Source: CAZUYC01 sp964624475 (GTDB taxonomy: Bacteria > Myxococcota_A > UBA9160 > SMWR01). From it: DNA of 64,000 nucleotides. Below are positions 51,653-59,170 of the stretch, in pieces. How positions within the stretch are numbered: the stretch's first letter is position 1; the number at the start of each line of letters is the position of its first letter. The DNA lies in contig CAZUYC010000035.1 of the NCBI GenBank assembly GCA_964624475.1, positions 10,627 through 74,626 on the forward strand, given 5' to 3'. The translations under genes and the position numbers were made by a program. The notes beneath the pieces are model-generated. The model made no database searches and was not told where the DNA came from. It saw nothing but the letters and a program-made list of their open reading frames with translations.

Positions 51653-52267
51653 TCAGGGGGCGCCGTCCGCCGCGGCGGGGTCGCGGTTCACGCGGTTCAT
51701 CGCCGCCTCGACCCCGAAAACGAGCGCCGCCTCGACGGCCGCGGCGGCCGCCTCGATGCGCGGGGCGAGCTCTCGCTCCTCCTCGGGCGAGAAGCGCCCG
51801 AGCACCCACTCGGAGGTGGAGGTCTCGATCGGGACGGCCGGTCGCCCGACCCCGAAGCGGAGCCGCGGGAAGTCGTCGCGCCCGAGGCAGGCGATCAGGT
51901 CCGCGAGGCCGAGGTGGCCGCCCGATCCGCCGGCGGGCCGGAGGCGCAGGCGGCCGAGCGGCAGGTCGACGTCGTCGAGGACGACGAGCAGATCGCGGCC
52001 GACCTCGCCGACGGGCAGCCAGGCGAGCGCCTCGCGAACGACCTGCCCGGATCGGTTCATGAAGCTCTCGGGCAGGAGCACGCCCAGGTCGACGGGCTCG
52101 CCGCCGCCGAGCGAGACGGCCGCGCGCCCGAAGCGGCCGCCGAAGCGCCGCTCTTCGAGCGGGAGGCGCCGGTCGCGCGCGAAGCACTCCGCCACCCGGA
52201 AGCCGACGTTGTGCCGCGTCCCGGCGTAGCGGGGTCCCGGGTTGCCGAGCCCGACGACGAGCTTCAC
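51653..52267 (-). CDS. pth: Peptidyl-tRNA hydrolase
   Basis: 204 aa enzyme that releases peptides from prematurely dropped peptidyl-tRNA. The N-terminus VVGLGNPGPRYAGTRHNVGF holds catalytic His19 and Asn20. LPESFMNRSGQVVREAL and LVVLDDVDLPLGRLRLRPAG carry the other active-site Asn and Asp, and GGSGGHLGLADLIACLG is the usual end of the core. It lies 10 bases after rplY in the prs-rplY-pth order common in proteobacteria. Confidence 0.94.
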   Translation of the reverse strand: MKLVVGLGNPGPRYAGTRHNVGFRVAECFARDRRLPLEERRFGGRFGRAAVSLGGGEPVDLGVLLPESFMNRSGQVVREALAWLPVGEVGRDLLVVLDDVDLPLGRLRLRPAGGSGGHLGLADLIACLGRDDFPRLRFGVGRPAVPIETSTSEWVLGRFSPEEERELAPRIEAAAAAVEAALVFGVEAAMNRVNRDPAAADGAP

Positions 52268-52277
52268 CCGCGCTCGC

Positions 52278-52955
52278 CTACTCGGAGGATTCCTCCTCCT
52301 CCTTCGGCTTCGCCTCGCCCTCGGCCGCCGGAGCCGCCGCCTCGCCCTCGGCGGGCACCGCCTCGGCCGGCGTCGGCGCGACCTCGACGGCGGGCACGAC
52401 CACCGAGATCACGGAGAGATCGGGGTCGCTGCGCAGCTCCACGCCCTCGGGCAGCACGAGGTCGCGCACGTGCAGCGACTGCCCGACCTCGAGCAGCGTC
52501 ACGTCGACCTGGATCTCCCTCGGGATCGCCGTCGGCAGGCACAGGAGCTCGAGCTCGCGCAGCGAGTGGTCGAGGATGCCGCCGAGCTCGACGCCGTGCG
52601 CCTTGCCGGTGACGTGGATCGGGACCTTGACCTGGAGCCGCTGCAGGAGGTCCACGGCGAGCAGGTCGGCGTGCAGGTAGTCGCCCTTCACGGGGTCGCG
52701 CTGGATCTCGCGGACCAGGACGGGCCTGCCCTGCAGCGGCCCCCCGCCCGCGACGTCGAGCTCGAAGAGCGTGTTGAGACCCGCTTCGCTGCGCACGAGC
52801 GCCCGGCGCAGCGACTTCGGGTCGAGCGACACGGAGACCGCGGGTGTGGTGCGCCCGTAGAGCACCCCGGGGATGCGCCCGGCGGCGCGGAGCTTGCGCG
52901 CGACGCCCTTCCCGGCGGCGTCGCGGATCTCGATGCGAAGTGCGTTCTCTGCCAC
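52278..52955 (-). CDS. rplY: 50S ribosomal protein L25 (long Ctc form)
   Basis: 225 aa, the two-domain Ctc/TL5 form that binds 5S rRNA. The N-domain has RKLRAAGRIPGVLYGRTTPA and KGDYLHADLLAVDL. The C-terminal beta domain has VKVPIHVTGKAHGVELGGIL and LVLPEGVELRSDPDLSVISV. A low-complexity Ala/Glu tail (GEAAAPAAEGEAKPKEEEESSE, about 200-225) is likely disordered. GTG 52955 starts 15 bases after the prs stop. Confidence 0.93.
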   Translation of the reverse strand: MAENALRIEIRDAAGKGVARKLRAAGRIPGVLYGRTTPAVSVSLDPKSLRRALVRSEAGLNTLFELDVAGGGPLQGRPVLVREIQRDPVKGDYLHADLLAVDLLQRLQVKVPIHVTGKAHGVELGGILDHSLRELELLCLPTAIPREIQVDVTLLEVGQSLHVRDLVLPEGVELRSDPDLSVISVVVPAVEVAPTPAEAVPAEGEAAAPAAEGEAKPKEEEESSE

Positions 52956-52969
52956 GCAGGACCTCTCGA

Positions 52970-53908
52970 TCAGACGAAGAGCGAGCTCACGCTCTCCTCG
53001 TTGTTGATGCGCCGGATCGCCTCCCCGAGCAGGGGCGCGATGCTCACCGGGCGGAGCTTGCGACACTGCTGGGCGTCGTCGCGGAGCTGGATGGTGTCGG
53101 TCACCACCAGATCCTCGAGGGCGGACTCCTCGATCCGCTTGATCGCCGGGCCGGAGAGCACCGGGTGCGTGACGGCGCCCGTCACCCGCACCGCGCCCTC
53201 GCGCCGCAAGGCGTGGGCGGCCTGGGTCAGCGTGCCCGCGGTATCCACGATGTCGTCGACGATCACGCAGGTGCGGCCCTCGACGTCGCCCACGACGTTC
53301 ATCACCTCGGACACGTTCGGGGCCTCGCGACGCTTGTCGACCATCGCGAGCTGGGCGCCGAGGCGCTTCGCGTAGGCGCGCGAGCGCTCCACGCCGCCGG
53401 CGTCGGGCGAGACGATCGTGAGCGGGCCCTGGTAGCGCGAGCGGATCGCGTCGAGGAGCACCGGCGTCGCGAAGAGGTTGTCGACCGGGATGTTGAAGAA
53501 ACCCTGGAGCTGGCCCGCGTGCAGGTCGATGCAGAGCACCCGGTCGGTGCCCGCGGTGGAGACGAGGTCGGCGACGAGCTTCGCCGAGATCGGGACGCGC
53601 GGCGCCACCTTGCGGTCCTGGCGCGCGTAGCCGTAGTAGGGGATCACCGCCGTGATGCGACGGGCGGAGGAACGCCGCAGCGCATCGATCATGATCAGGA
53701 GCTCCATCAGGTGCGTGTTGGCGGGGGCGGACGTCGACTGGAGCACGAAGCAGTCCGTGCCGCGCACGTTCTCGCAGATCTCGACGTGCACCTCGCCGTC
53801 GCTGAAGGTCCCGACCTCGGCGCGGCCGAGCTCGCGCCCGAGGTAGGCCGCGACCTGGGCCGCGAGGCCTGGGTTGGAGTTCCCGGTGAAGAGCTTGAGG
53901 TGGGGCAT
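52970..53908 (-). CDS. prs: Ribose-phosphate pyrophosphokinase
   Basis: 312 aa PRPP synthase, central to nucleotide, histidine and NAD synthesis. The ATP site TFSDGEVHVEICENVRGTDC, the catalytic loop ALRRSSARRITAVIPYYGYA-RQDRK, DLHAGQLQGFFNIPVDNL and the PRPP loop VIVDDIVDTAGTL are intact. The length is normal. The ATG start follows GGGAGGAGC. The tRNA-Gln gene lies 32 bases upstream on the same strand, so the tRNA may be processed from the same precursor. Confidence 0.95.
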   Translation of the reverse strand: MPHLKLFTGNSNPGLAAQVAAYLGRELGRAEVGTFSDGEVHVEICENVRGTDCFVLQSTSAPANTHLMELLIMIDALRRSSARRITAVIPYYGYARQDRKVAPRVPISAKLVADLVSTAGTDRVLCIDLHAGQLQGFFNIPVDNLFATPVLLDAIRSRYQGPLTIVSPDAGGVERSRAYAKRLGAQLAMVDKRREAPNVSEVMNVVGDVEGRTCVIVDDIVDTAGTLTQAAHALRREGAVRVTGAVTHPVLSGPAIKRIEESALEDLVVTDTIQLRDDAQQCRKLRPVSIAPLLGEAIRRINNEESVSSLFV

Positions 53909-53940
53909 GCTCCTCCCTCGCAGTCCCTGCTCAGCGGGGT

Positions 53941-54013
53941 TGGGGCGGCAGGATTCGAACCTGCACATGGCGGCTCCAAAGGCCGCTGCCGTGTCCAGTT
54001 TGGCTACGCCCCA
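53941..54013 (-). tRNA. tRNA-Gln (anticodon UUG)
   Basis: The 73-base cloverleaf on the minus strand has acceptor stem TGGGGCG/CGCCCCA, a D-arm GCC...GGC and anticodon stem GCGGC/GCCGC with loop CTTTGGA (anticodon TTG). The T-arm is GCAGG-TTCGAAT-CCTGC. CCA is not encoded: the discriminator A is followed by ACCC. It decodes CAA and, by wobble, CAG. It lies between ispE and prs on the same strand. Confidence 0.95.
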
Positions 54014-54070
54014 GGGACCTGCCCCGCGGCGCCGCCGCCGAGCCGCCTGGCGGGGGCGACGGGAGAGAGG

Positions 54071-54955
54071 CTATCCGGATTCGAGCGTGCTGGCGACCCG
54101 CGCCCAGGCGCGGGCGGGGAGCTGCATGCGGGCCCGGGCCGCCGAGGCCGCCTCGACCTCCGCGAAGAGGCCATAGAGCGTCGCGCCGCTGCCCGAGAGG
54201 CCCACCGCCAGGGCGCCCGCCGCGCGCAGCGCCGCCCGGATCGGCCCGAGCGCCGGGCAGAGGCACTCCGCGACCGGCTCGAGGTCGTTCTGGAGCAGCG
54301 GCCCGAGCCGCTCGGCGAGCCCGGGACCGGCCAGGACCGCCCGCCAGCGCTCCGCGAGCCCCCCGGCCGCGGCCGGCGGGTGCGGCCGGGCGGCGTAGGC
54401 CGCGAAGACGCCCGCCGTCGCGAGCGGCTCGCCCGGGTTCGCGAGCAGCACGGCGAGCGCGGGGAGGTGGCCGGGAAGCGGCGCGCGGCGCTCGCCGATC
54501 CCCTGGATCAGCGCGGGGCGCGGGTCGAGGAAGAAGGGGACGTCGGCGCCGAGCGTCAGGGCGAGCTCCGCGAGGGCGGCGGGCCCGACGGCGCCCGGGA
54601 AGCGCGACGCGAGCGCGCGCAGGACGGCCCCCGCGTCGCTCGATCCGCCGCCGAGTCCGGCGGCCGCCGGCACGCGCTTGCGCAGCGCGATGCGGACCCG
54701 GGCGCGCAGCCGCGACGCCTCGAGGAAGGCGCGGGCGGCCCGCGCCGCCAGGTTGCGATCGTCCGCCGGGACCCCGTCGCCGCCTTCCGCGAGCTCGAGC
54801 GCGACCTCGGCCTTGGCACCCGGCTCGGCGCGGACGTCGAGCTCGTCGGCGAGATCGAGGGGCACGAAGGCGCTCTCGAGCTCGTGGTGGCCGTCCGCCC
54901 GCCGGCCCACGATGCGCAGGCCGAGATTCAGCTTGGCGGGTGCGAGGACGCGCAC
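54071..54955 (-). CDS. ispE: 4-diphosphocytidyl-2-C-methyl-D-erythritol kinase
   Basis: 294 aa GHMP kinase of the MEP isoprenoid pathway. The N-terminus LAPAKLNLGLRIVGRRADGH and the ATP loop PAAAGLGGGSSDAGAV (GLGGGSSDAG at about 100-109) are diagnostic. GADVPFFL and LSGSGATLYGLF complete the site. The start is GTG 54955. IspG of the same pathway lies 4 kb away. The order ispE-tRNA-prs is common in deltaproteobacteria. Confidence 0.93.
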   Translation of the reverse strand: MRVLAPAKLNLGLRIVGRRADGHHELESAFVPLDLADELDVRAEPGAKAEVALELAEGGDGVPADDRNLAARAARAFLEASRLRARVRIALRKRVPAAAGLGGGSSDAGAVLRALASRFPGAVGPAALAELALTLGADVPFFLDPRPALIQGIGERRAPLPGHLPALAVLLANPGEPLATAGVFAAYAARPHPPAAAGGLAERWRAVLAGPGLAERLGPLLQNDLEPVAECLCPALGPIRAALRAAGALAVGLSGSGATLYGLFAEVEAASAARARMQLPARAWARVASTLESG

Positions 54956-54980
54956 GCGCGACTCAGTTCATCGACCCGGG

Positions 54981-55043
54981 CAAGCGCCCGGAGGGCGCGC
55001 GCAGCGAGCCGGAGCTCCTGTGGAGCTCGGCCCAGCCGAGCGA
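54981..55043. repeat. Palindromic GC-rich element, third copy
   Basis: This stretch between ispE and the DUF1844 gene contains the 28-base palindromic core shared with the elements at 58272 and 59072: arms GGAGCTCC and GGAGCTCGGCCC around TGT. It is followed by the CCGAGCGAAGG tail in the same order as the reverse complements of the other two. The flank GCGCGCGCAGCGAGCC links it to the 24-base repeat family. It lacks the GAGGACGTTGCGTCGA terminus of the full copies. Confidence 0.7.
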
Positions 55044-55056
55044 AGGGCGGGCCCCG

Positions 55057-55392
55057 CTAGGAACCGCCCTTCTCCGCCTCGACGAAGCGCATGCGCAGCT
55101 CGTAGAGGAGACTCTCGACGAGCTCGCGCTCCTGCTCCTCGAGGTTGCCGCGGGTCTTCTCCTCCAGCATCTCGAGCGTGTCGACGGTGTTGCGTGCGAG
55201 CGCGAGCTCCGGAGGGTCGAGCTTCTGGCCCGTCTCCGGGTGCGCGACGACGCCGAGGTGGTAGAGCGCGGAGGTACCGAGGGAGAGCACGAAGGTCGAG
55301 AAGTCGACACGCGGCAGCTCGGGGGTCGACCGCCGCCCGGGCTCCGGGCCGACGCTCTCGCCGCCCGCCGGCGTCCGGTCGTCGCCCGGCAT
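55057..55392 (-). CDS. DUF1844 family protein
   Basis: 111 aa. After a disordered start (about 1-27) comes the conserved block VDFSTFVLSLGTSALYHLGV (28-47). PPELALARNTVDTLEMLEEKTRGNLEEQERELVESLLYELRMRF follows in two blocks, ending in a short acidic tail. DUF1844 proteins are short, mostly helical and widespread in deltaproteobacteria, Acidobacteria and Planctomycetes, with no known function. The ATG overlaps the stop of the CDP-alcohol phosphatidyltransferase gene by one base, so both are translated together. Confidence 0.87.
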   Translation of the reverse strand: MPGDDRTPAGGESVGPEPGRRSTPELPRVDFSTFVLSLGTSALYHLGVVAHPETGQKLDPPELALARNTVDTLEMLEEKTRGNLEEQERELVESLLYELRMRFVEAEKGGS

Positions 55393-56009
55393 CAGGCCTG
55401 CTCCCGGAGCTCGGCGCGCTCGCTCGCATCGATCCTCTCCATCTCGCGGTAGGCGAGCGCGAAGCGCTGCGCGAAGGTGATCGAGCTCCCGACGGCCACG
55501 ATCCAGAGCGCCGGCACCATGAGCCCGAAGATCGCCCCCGCGGCGAGGATCACCACGCGCTCGGCGCGCTCCAGGAAGCCCACGCGGAAGACGGGCACGA
55601 CGAGCTCGGCGCGCGCCTGGGCGTACGAGACCAGCACGCTCGCGACGAGGGCGTAGCCCGAGAGCAGTACAAACCCCGGCTCGCCCGCGAGCGCGTAGTA
55701 CATCGTGATGCCGAGCAGCAGCGCCATGTCGACCAGCCGGTCGAGGGTCGAATCGAGGAAGGCCCCGAAGCGCGTCGCGATGCCGTGCGCGCGCGCGATC
55801 ACGCCGTCGACCAGGTCGAAGACCCCGCCCGCGAGGATCAGGAAACCCCCGGTCGCGAACCAGCCGAGGCCGATCGCGGCAGCGGCGACGAGCGAGATCA
55901 GGCAGCCGAGCACGGTCAGGAGGTTCGGGTTCAGCCTGCGGCGGAAGAGGAAGGGCAGGACCGCCTTCACGATGGCATCGAGTTGCGGGCCGAGCTTTGC
56001 CTTGATCAC
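55392..56009 (-). CDS. CDP-alcohol phosphatidyltransferase
   Basis: 205 aa inner-membrane enzyme of phospholipid synthesis with about six helices. The complete family motif is present: DGVIARAHGIATRFGAFLDS followed by TLD, that is DG-x2-AR-x8-G-x3-D-x3-D (about residues 68-90). The acceptor alcohol (glycerol phosphate, inositol phosphate or serine) cannot be decided. The length and the basic C-terminus resemble PgsA-like proteins of deltaproteobacteria. It overlaps the DUF1844 gene and follows the 61-aa small gene by 16 bases. Confidence 0.87.
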   Translation of the reverse strand: MIKAKLGPQLDAIVKAVLPFLFRRRLNPNLLTVLGCLISLVAAAAIGLGWFATGGFLILAGGVFDLVDGVIARAHGIATRFGAFLDSTLDRLVDMALLLGITMYYALAGEPGFVLLSGYALVASVLVSYAQARAELVVPVFRVGFLERAERVVILAAGAIFGLMVPALWIVAVGSSITFAQRFALAYREMERIDASERAELREQA

Positions 56010-56025
56010 GGAACGCCTCCCGCGC

Positions 56026-56211
56026 TCAGCGCGCCTCCGGGCCTCCCCGCTCCGGCGGCGACGGGCGCTCCTCGGCCGCGACGGGCGCGGCCTTGTGCGC
56101 GACGTCGGGGAGCGCCGCGAGCTCGCGCGCGAGCTCTTCGGGGGAGAGGTGCCCCCGCCGGCGGATCAGCCTCCGGTCCAGACGCAGGCGTTCCTTCGAC
56201 TCGCGATCCAT
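56026..56211 (-). CDS. Small charged hypothetical protein
   Basis: 61 aa from ATG 56211, preceded by GGGAGGGAAG. The N-terminal part is very basic and helical (RESKERLRLDRRLIRRRGHL). SPEELARELAALPDVAHKA is followed by a proline/glutamate-rich end. I do not recognise a family. It leads the three-gene run toward DUF1844 and is divergent from bamD. The strong ribosome binding site and tight spacing support translation. Confidence 0.6.
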   Translation of the reverse strand: MDRESKERLRLDRRLIRRRGHLSPEELARELAALPDVAHKAAPVAAEERPSPPERGGPEAR

Positions 56212-56252
56212 GCGACTTCCCTCCCTGGAGAGCGCACAAACCCTAGCAAATT

Positions 56253-56280
56253 GACACCCCTGCCGGATCCGATAGGCTGC
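56253..56280 (+). promoter_or_regulatory. Probable sigma-70 promoter for bamD
   Basis: TTGACA (56253-56258) is separated by 16 bases from TAGGCT (56275-56280), 27 bases before the TTG start of bamD. The -35 box is perfect and the -10 box weak. It lies in the 95-base divergent spacer, which is AT-richer than its surroundings. Confidence 0.55.
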
Positions 56281-56306
56281 GCCCGACGCTGCCGGGGGGG
56301 CACCCG

Positions 56307-57080
56307 TTGACCGCTCGTTCGCTGGCCGCGCTGGCGCTCGCAGGGCTCCTCGCCGCATGTTCGAAGCCGCCGCCCAGCTTCGAGGAGGTCGAGCCCGCCG
56401 ACGTCCTCTACCAGCGGGGGCTCGAAACCCTCGAGGGCGGCACCTGGCTCGGCGTGATCCCCCGGGTCCACACCGAGGCTGCGATCGACACCTTCCAGTC
56501 GATCATCGACAACTACCCCTACAGCGAGTACGCCGTGCTCGCCGAGCTGCGCATCGCCGACGCCTACTTCGACGACGGGAAGTACGAGGAGGCGCTCGCC
56601 TACTACCGCGACTTCGCGGACCTGCATCCGCAGCACGAGATGGTCCCGTACACGATCTACCGCGCGGCGCTCTGCCACGAGCGGCAGATGCGCAGCCCCA
56701 ACCGCGACCAGACCCACACGCGCGACGCGCTGCTCTTCCTCGACCGCCTGCTCGCGCACTACCCCTACTCGGAGTACGCAGCCGACGCGGAGGTGCTCTG
56801 GCGCTCGCTCCGCACGCGCCTCGCGCAGCACGTGAAGGAGATCGCCGACTTCTACGCTTTCCGCGACGAGTGGGAGAGCGCCGCGGAGCGGTACCGCACG
56901 ATCCTGAACGAGTACCCGGGCCTCGGCTTCGACGCCGAGGCGCTCTACCGGCTCGGTCTGTGCTACCTGCGCATGAATCGGGAGACGGAGGCCGAGGGCA
57001 TCTTCCAGGCCGTGGTCCAGAACTACCAGGACAGCGACGTGGCGCGCGATGCCGAGGACCGCATCGCCGCGCTGCACTAG
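56307..57080 (+). CDS. bamD: Outer-membrane assembly lipoprotein BamD
   Basis: 257 aa. A signal peptide ending in lipobox LAAC (Cys18) indicates an outer-membrane lipoprotein. Five TPR-like units follow: FEEVEPADVLYQRGLETL, FQSIIDNYPYSEYAVLAELR, YYRDFADLHPQHEMVPYTIY, FLDRLLAHYPYSEYAADAEV and YRTILNEYPGLGFDAEALYR. The NYPYSEYA motif and length match BamD/YfiO, a part of the BAM complex that folds outer-membrane beta-barrels. The start is TTG 56307. A TPR protein gene follows 10 bases downstream. Confidence 0.92.
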   Translation: MTARSLAALALAGLLAACSKPPPSFEEVEPADVLYQRGLETLEGGTWLGVIPRVHTEAAIDTFQSIIDNYPYSEYAVLAELRIADAYFDDGKYEEALAYYRDFADLHPQHEMVPYTIYRAALCHERQMRSPNRDQTHTRDALLFLDRLLAHYPYSEYAADAEVLWRSLRTRLAQHVKEIADFYAFRDEWESAAERYRTILNEYPGLGFDAEALYRLGLCYLRMNRETEAEGIFQAVVQNYQDSDVARDAEDRIAALH

Positions 57081-57089
57081 GAGCGGCGC

Positions 57090-57872
57090 TTGCCCGAGGC
57101 CAGCCCGCTCTCTGCCTCCGAGCGCCGCCACTACCAGCTCGGCGTCCGGAGCTTCGAGCACGGCGACGACGCGGTCGCGCTCGCGCACCTCTCCGAGCTG
57201 GCGCGCACGCGCGAGGGCTTCGCCGACGTGCACTACATGCTGGGCGTGTTGTACGAACGGCGCGACGACGTCACCGCCGCCGCGCAGAGCCTCTCGCGCG
57301 CCCTGCGCATCAACCCGGGATACGCGGAAGCGATGCTCGCGCTGGCCGCCGTCTACGAGCGCCAGGGCGACTTCGAGCGCTCGCGCGAGGTCACCGAGCG
57401 CGCGCGGGCGCGGGCGCCCGCGGGCGACGGGCGCCTCGACGCGACCACGCGCGGCAAGCTCGCGAACCTCCAGGCGGCGCTCGGCGACGCCTATCGGGAG
57501 GCGGGGGAGCTGCGCGAGGCGATCGAGGCCTACCGCAAGGCCCTCGACCGCTGCCCGACCTTCCACGACATCCGCCTGCGCCTGGCCGTGGCCCTGCGCG
57601 AGGCGGGGCTGCCGCACCGGTCGCTGGCCGAGCTGCAGCGGCTGCGGCGGGTGAACCCCGGCTGGCTCGACGCGGGGGTGCAGATCGGGCTCGTGCAGTA
57701 CGCGCTCGGCCGCTCGGACGAGGCCGTCCGCGAATGGCGGGCCGTCCTCACCCGGGAGCCCGAGCGCCGGGACGCCGCCATGTACCTGCGGATGGTCGAC
57801 ACGGCCGGCGCCGCCGGCCCCGCGGGGCCTCCCTGCGACGACCGGGGGGTTCCCATCCGCCGGGATTCGTGA
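57090..57872 (+). CDS. TPR protein downstream of bamD
   Basis: 260 aa from TTG 57090, with no signal peptide, so cytoplasmic unless associated. About six TPR units run from RRHYQLGVRSFEHGDDAVAL to VGIQIG-like QIGLVQYALGRSDEAVREWR, each with the A/G-Y-P helical spacing. It has no catalytic domain. It may act as a scaffold and shares a transcript with bamD by position. TPR proteins of this sort often accompany BamD or gliding genes, but no specific role can be inferred. Confidence 0.78.
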   Translation: MPEASPLSASERRHYQLGVRSFEHGDDAVALAHLSELARTREGFADVHYMLGVLYERRDDVTAAAQSLSRALRINPGYAEAMLALAAVYERQGDFERSREVTERARARAPAGDGRLDATTRGKLANLQAALGDAYREAGELREAIEAYRKALDRCPTFHDIRLRLAVALREAGLPHRSLAELQRLRRVNPGWLDAGVQIGLVQYALGRSDEAVREWRAVLTREPERRDAAMYLRMVDTAGAAGPAGPPCDDRGVPIRRDS

Positions 57873-57964
57873 TTGGATGGAGCGGGACGGGTAGGCCCCG
57901 GCCGCCCGTCCGCGGGCCGGAGGCCGCAGCGCCCCACCGCGGCCTCCGCCAGAGGAGGTTTCTG

Positions 57965-58273
57965 ATGCACAGGCTCCGCCACGTCTTCGAGCGCCGGAAT
58001 CTGGTCACGGCGCCGCTCGGCGCCACGGTCTACGAGGTGGCCGAGACGATGGCCGCGGCCGGCATCGGAGCGATCCCGATCGTCGAGGGCGAGCGGCTGG
58101 TCGGGATCTTCAGCGAGCGCGACCTGATGACGCGGGTCGTGGTGCCCCGCCGCGACCCGGAGCGGACCCTCGTCGCCGACGTGATGACCCGCGAGGTGGT
58201 CACGGCGACGCTCGAGGAGCAGGATCTCGAGATCCGACACCTCCGAGCGTACCTGCATCAGACGCCGGTGTGA
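57965..58273 (+). CDS. CBS-domain protein, second domain shortened
   Basis: 102 aa, ATG 57965 after AGAGGAGG. The first CBS domain is complete (VYEVAETMAAAGIGAIPIVE, GERLVGIFSERDLMTRVV). The second begins normally with VADVMTREVVTATLEE and then jumps directly to QDLEIRHLRAYLHQTPV. That looks like the C-terminal helix of full-length single-pair CBS proteins of about 140-150 aa, so roughly 40 residues appear deleted in frame. A paired nucleotide-binding site could not form normally. The stop codon lies inside the palindromic repeat element. It may be a decaying gene. Confidence 0.68.
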   Translation: MHRLRHVFERRNLVTAPLGATVYEVAETMAAAGIGAIPIVEGERLVGIFSERDLMTRVVVPRRDPERTLVADVMTREVVTATLEEQDLEIRHLRAYLHQTPV

Positions 58274-58370
58274 GGACGTTGCGTCGAGCCGGGAGGCTGT
58301 GCCCACTCCGCTCGGCTGGGCCGAGCTCCACAGGAGCTCCGGCCCGCTGCGCGCGCGCTTCGCGCGCTTG
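58272..58370 (+). repeat. Palindromic element, copy 1 (about 99 bases)
   Basis: The element starts GAGGACGTTGCGTCGA, includes CGCTCGGCTGGGCCGAGCTC and the palindrome arms GGGCCGAGCTCC and GGAGCTCCGGCCC around ACA, and ends with GCGCGCGCTTCGCGCGCTTG. Its first bases form the TGA stop of the CBS gene. A reverse-complement copy lies at 59072-59170, so the two bracket the CvpA-like gene. A degenerate direct copy of the CBS 3' end plus the element start follows at 58371-58417. Confidence 0.82.
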
Positions 58371-58417
58371 CTCCACGTACCTGCACCAGATGGGGACGGT
58401 GCGTCGAGCCGGGAGAG
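58371..58417 (+). repeat. Partial duplication of the CBS gene end and element start
   Basis: CTCCACGTACCTGCACCAGA (58371-58390), followed shortly by GCGTCGAGCCGGGAG (58401-58415), repeats CTCCGAGCGTACCTGCATCAGA at 58241 and GCGTCGAGCCGGGAG at 58281, with small gaps. The copy lies 130 bases downstream in direct orientation. It suggests that insertion of the palindromic element was accompanied by duplication of its target. Confidence 0.6.
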
Positions 58418-58483
58418 GGGGCCGCTCCGCGGTCTTGGGTGCCTGTCTGGCGAGCCACGCGGAGAGCGTTGTAGACTCGCGGG

Positions 58484-58996
58484 GTGGGGGAGTTCGCGGC
58501 GGTCGATGCGGCGGCGCTCGCGATCGTGGCGATCGCCGCCTTCCGCGGCCTCGGCCTGGGCCTCGTCCGCGAGGTCTTCTCGCTGGGCTCGATCGGCATC
58601 GCCTACGCCGCGGTGGTGCTCTACGCGGGGCGCGTCGCCCAGTGGATCGAGCGAGAGAGCGGAGGCGAGGTGGGGGCGCTCGTCGCGCCCTGGCTCGCCG
58701 GCGCCGCGATCGTCGTGGCGGGGATCGCCGGCACCGTGCTCGTCGGACGCCTGGGCAAGCGCGGCGCGCGCCTCGCGGGCCTCGGCTGGATCGATCGCGC
58801 CGGCGGCGTCGTGCTCGGCTCGGCCGAGGGGCTGCTCGTGGTCGGCATCCTGCTCCAGCTCGCCGCGACGGTGCTCGGGCGCGAGCACCCGGTGATCGCG
58901 AGCTCGAGGAGCCTCGGCGTCTACGAGCGCTTCCAGCAGGTCGCGACCGAGCGCGAGTGGTCGCTCCCGGACGTCGCGGCGCGCCCGGGCTCGTAG
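58484..58996 (+). CDS. CvpA-like membrane protein
   Basis: 170 aa from GTG 58484 with four hydrophobic segments: AALAIVAIAAFRGLGLGLV, IGIAYAAVVLYAG, APWLAGAAIVVAGIAGTVLV and GSAEGLLVVGILLQLAATVL. The FRGLGLGLVREVFSLGS loop and WIDRAGGVVLGSAEGLLV match the CvpA family (colicin V production/tolerance), which has been linked to envelope integrity. The gene is isolated between two inverted copies of the palindromic repeat. Confidence 0.83.
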   Translation: MGEFAAVDAAALAIVAIAAFRGLGLGLVREVFSLGSIGIAYAAVVLYAGRVAQWIERESGGEVGALVAPWLAGAAIVVAGIAGTVLVGRLGKRGARLAGLGWIDRAGGVVLGSAEGLLVVGILLQLAATVLGREHPVIASSRSLGVYERFQQVATEREWSLPDVAARPGS

Positions 58997-59071
58997 CAAA
59001 GAGCTCCCTCGCCCCGCCGGAGGAAGGCCCACCCCCCGCAGACCCCGGTCCCCGTGCCGCGGCTCGGGCGG

Positions 59072-59170
59072 CAAGCGCGCGAAGCGCGCGCGCAGCGGGC
59101 CGGAGCTCCTGTGGAGCTCGGCCCAGGCGAACGGAGCTGGCAGGCTCACCCGGATCGACGCAACGTCCTC
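59072..59170 (-). repeat. Palindromic element, copy 2 (inverted)
   Basis: The reverse complement of this region starts GAGGACGTTGCGTCGA, contains CTGGGCCGAGCTCCACAG and GGAGCTCCGGCCC, and ends GCGCGCGCTTCGCGCGCTTG, matching copy 1 closely. The middle 25 bases (GTGAGCCTGCCAGCTCCGTT) differ more. Its first bases coincide with the TGA stop of ispG. It occupies the convergent gap between the CvpA-like gene and ispG. Confidence 0.82.
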
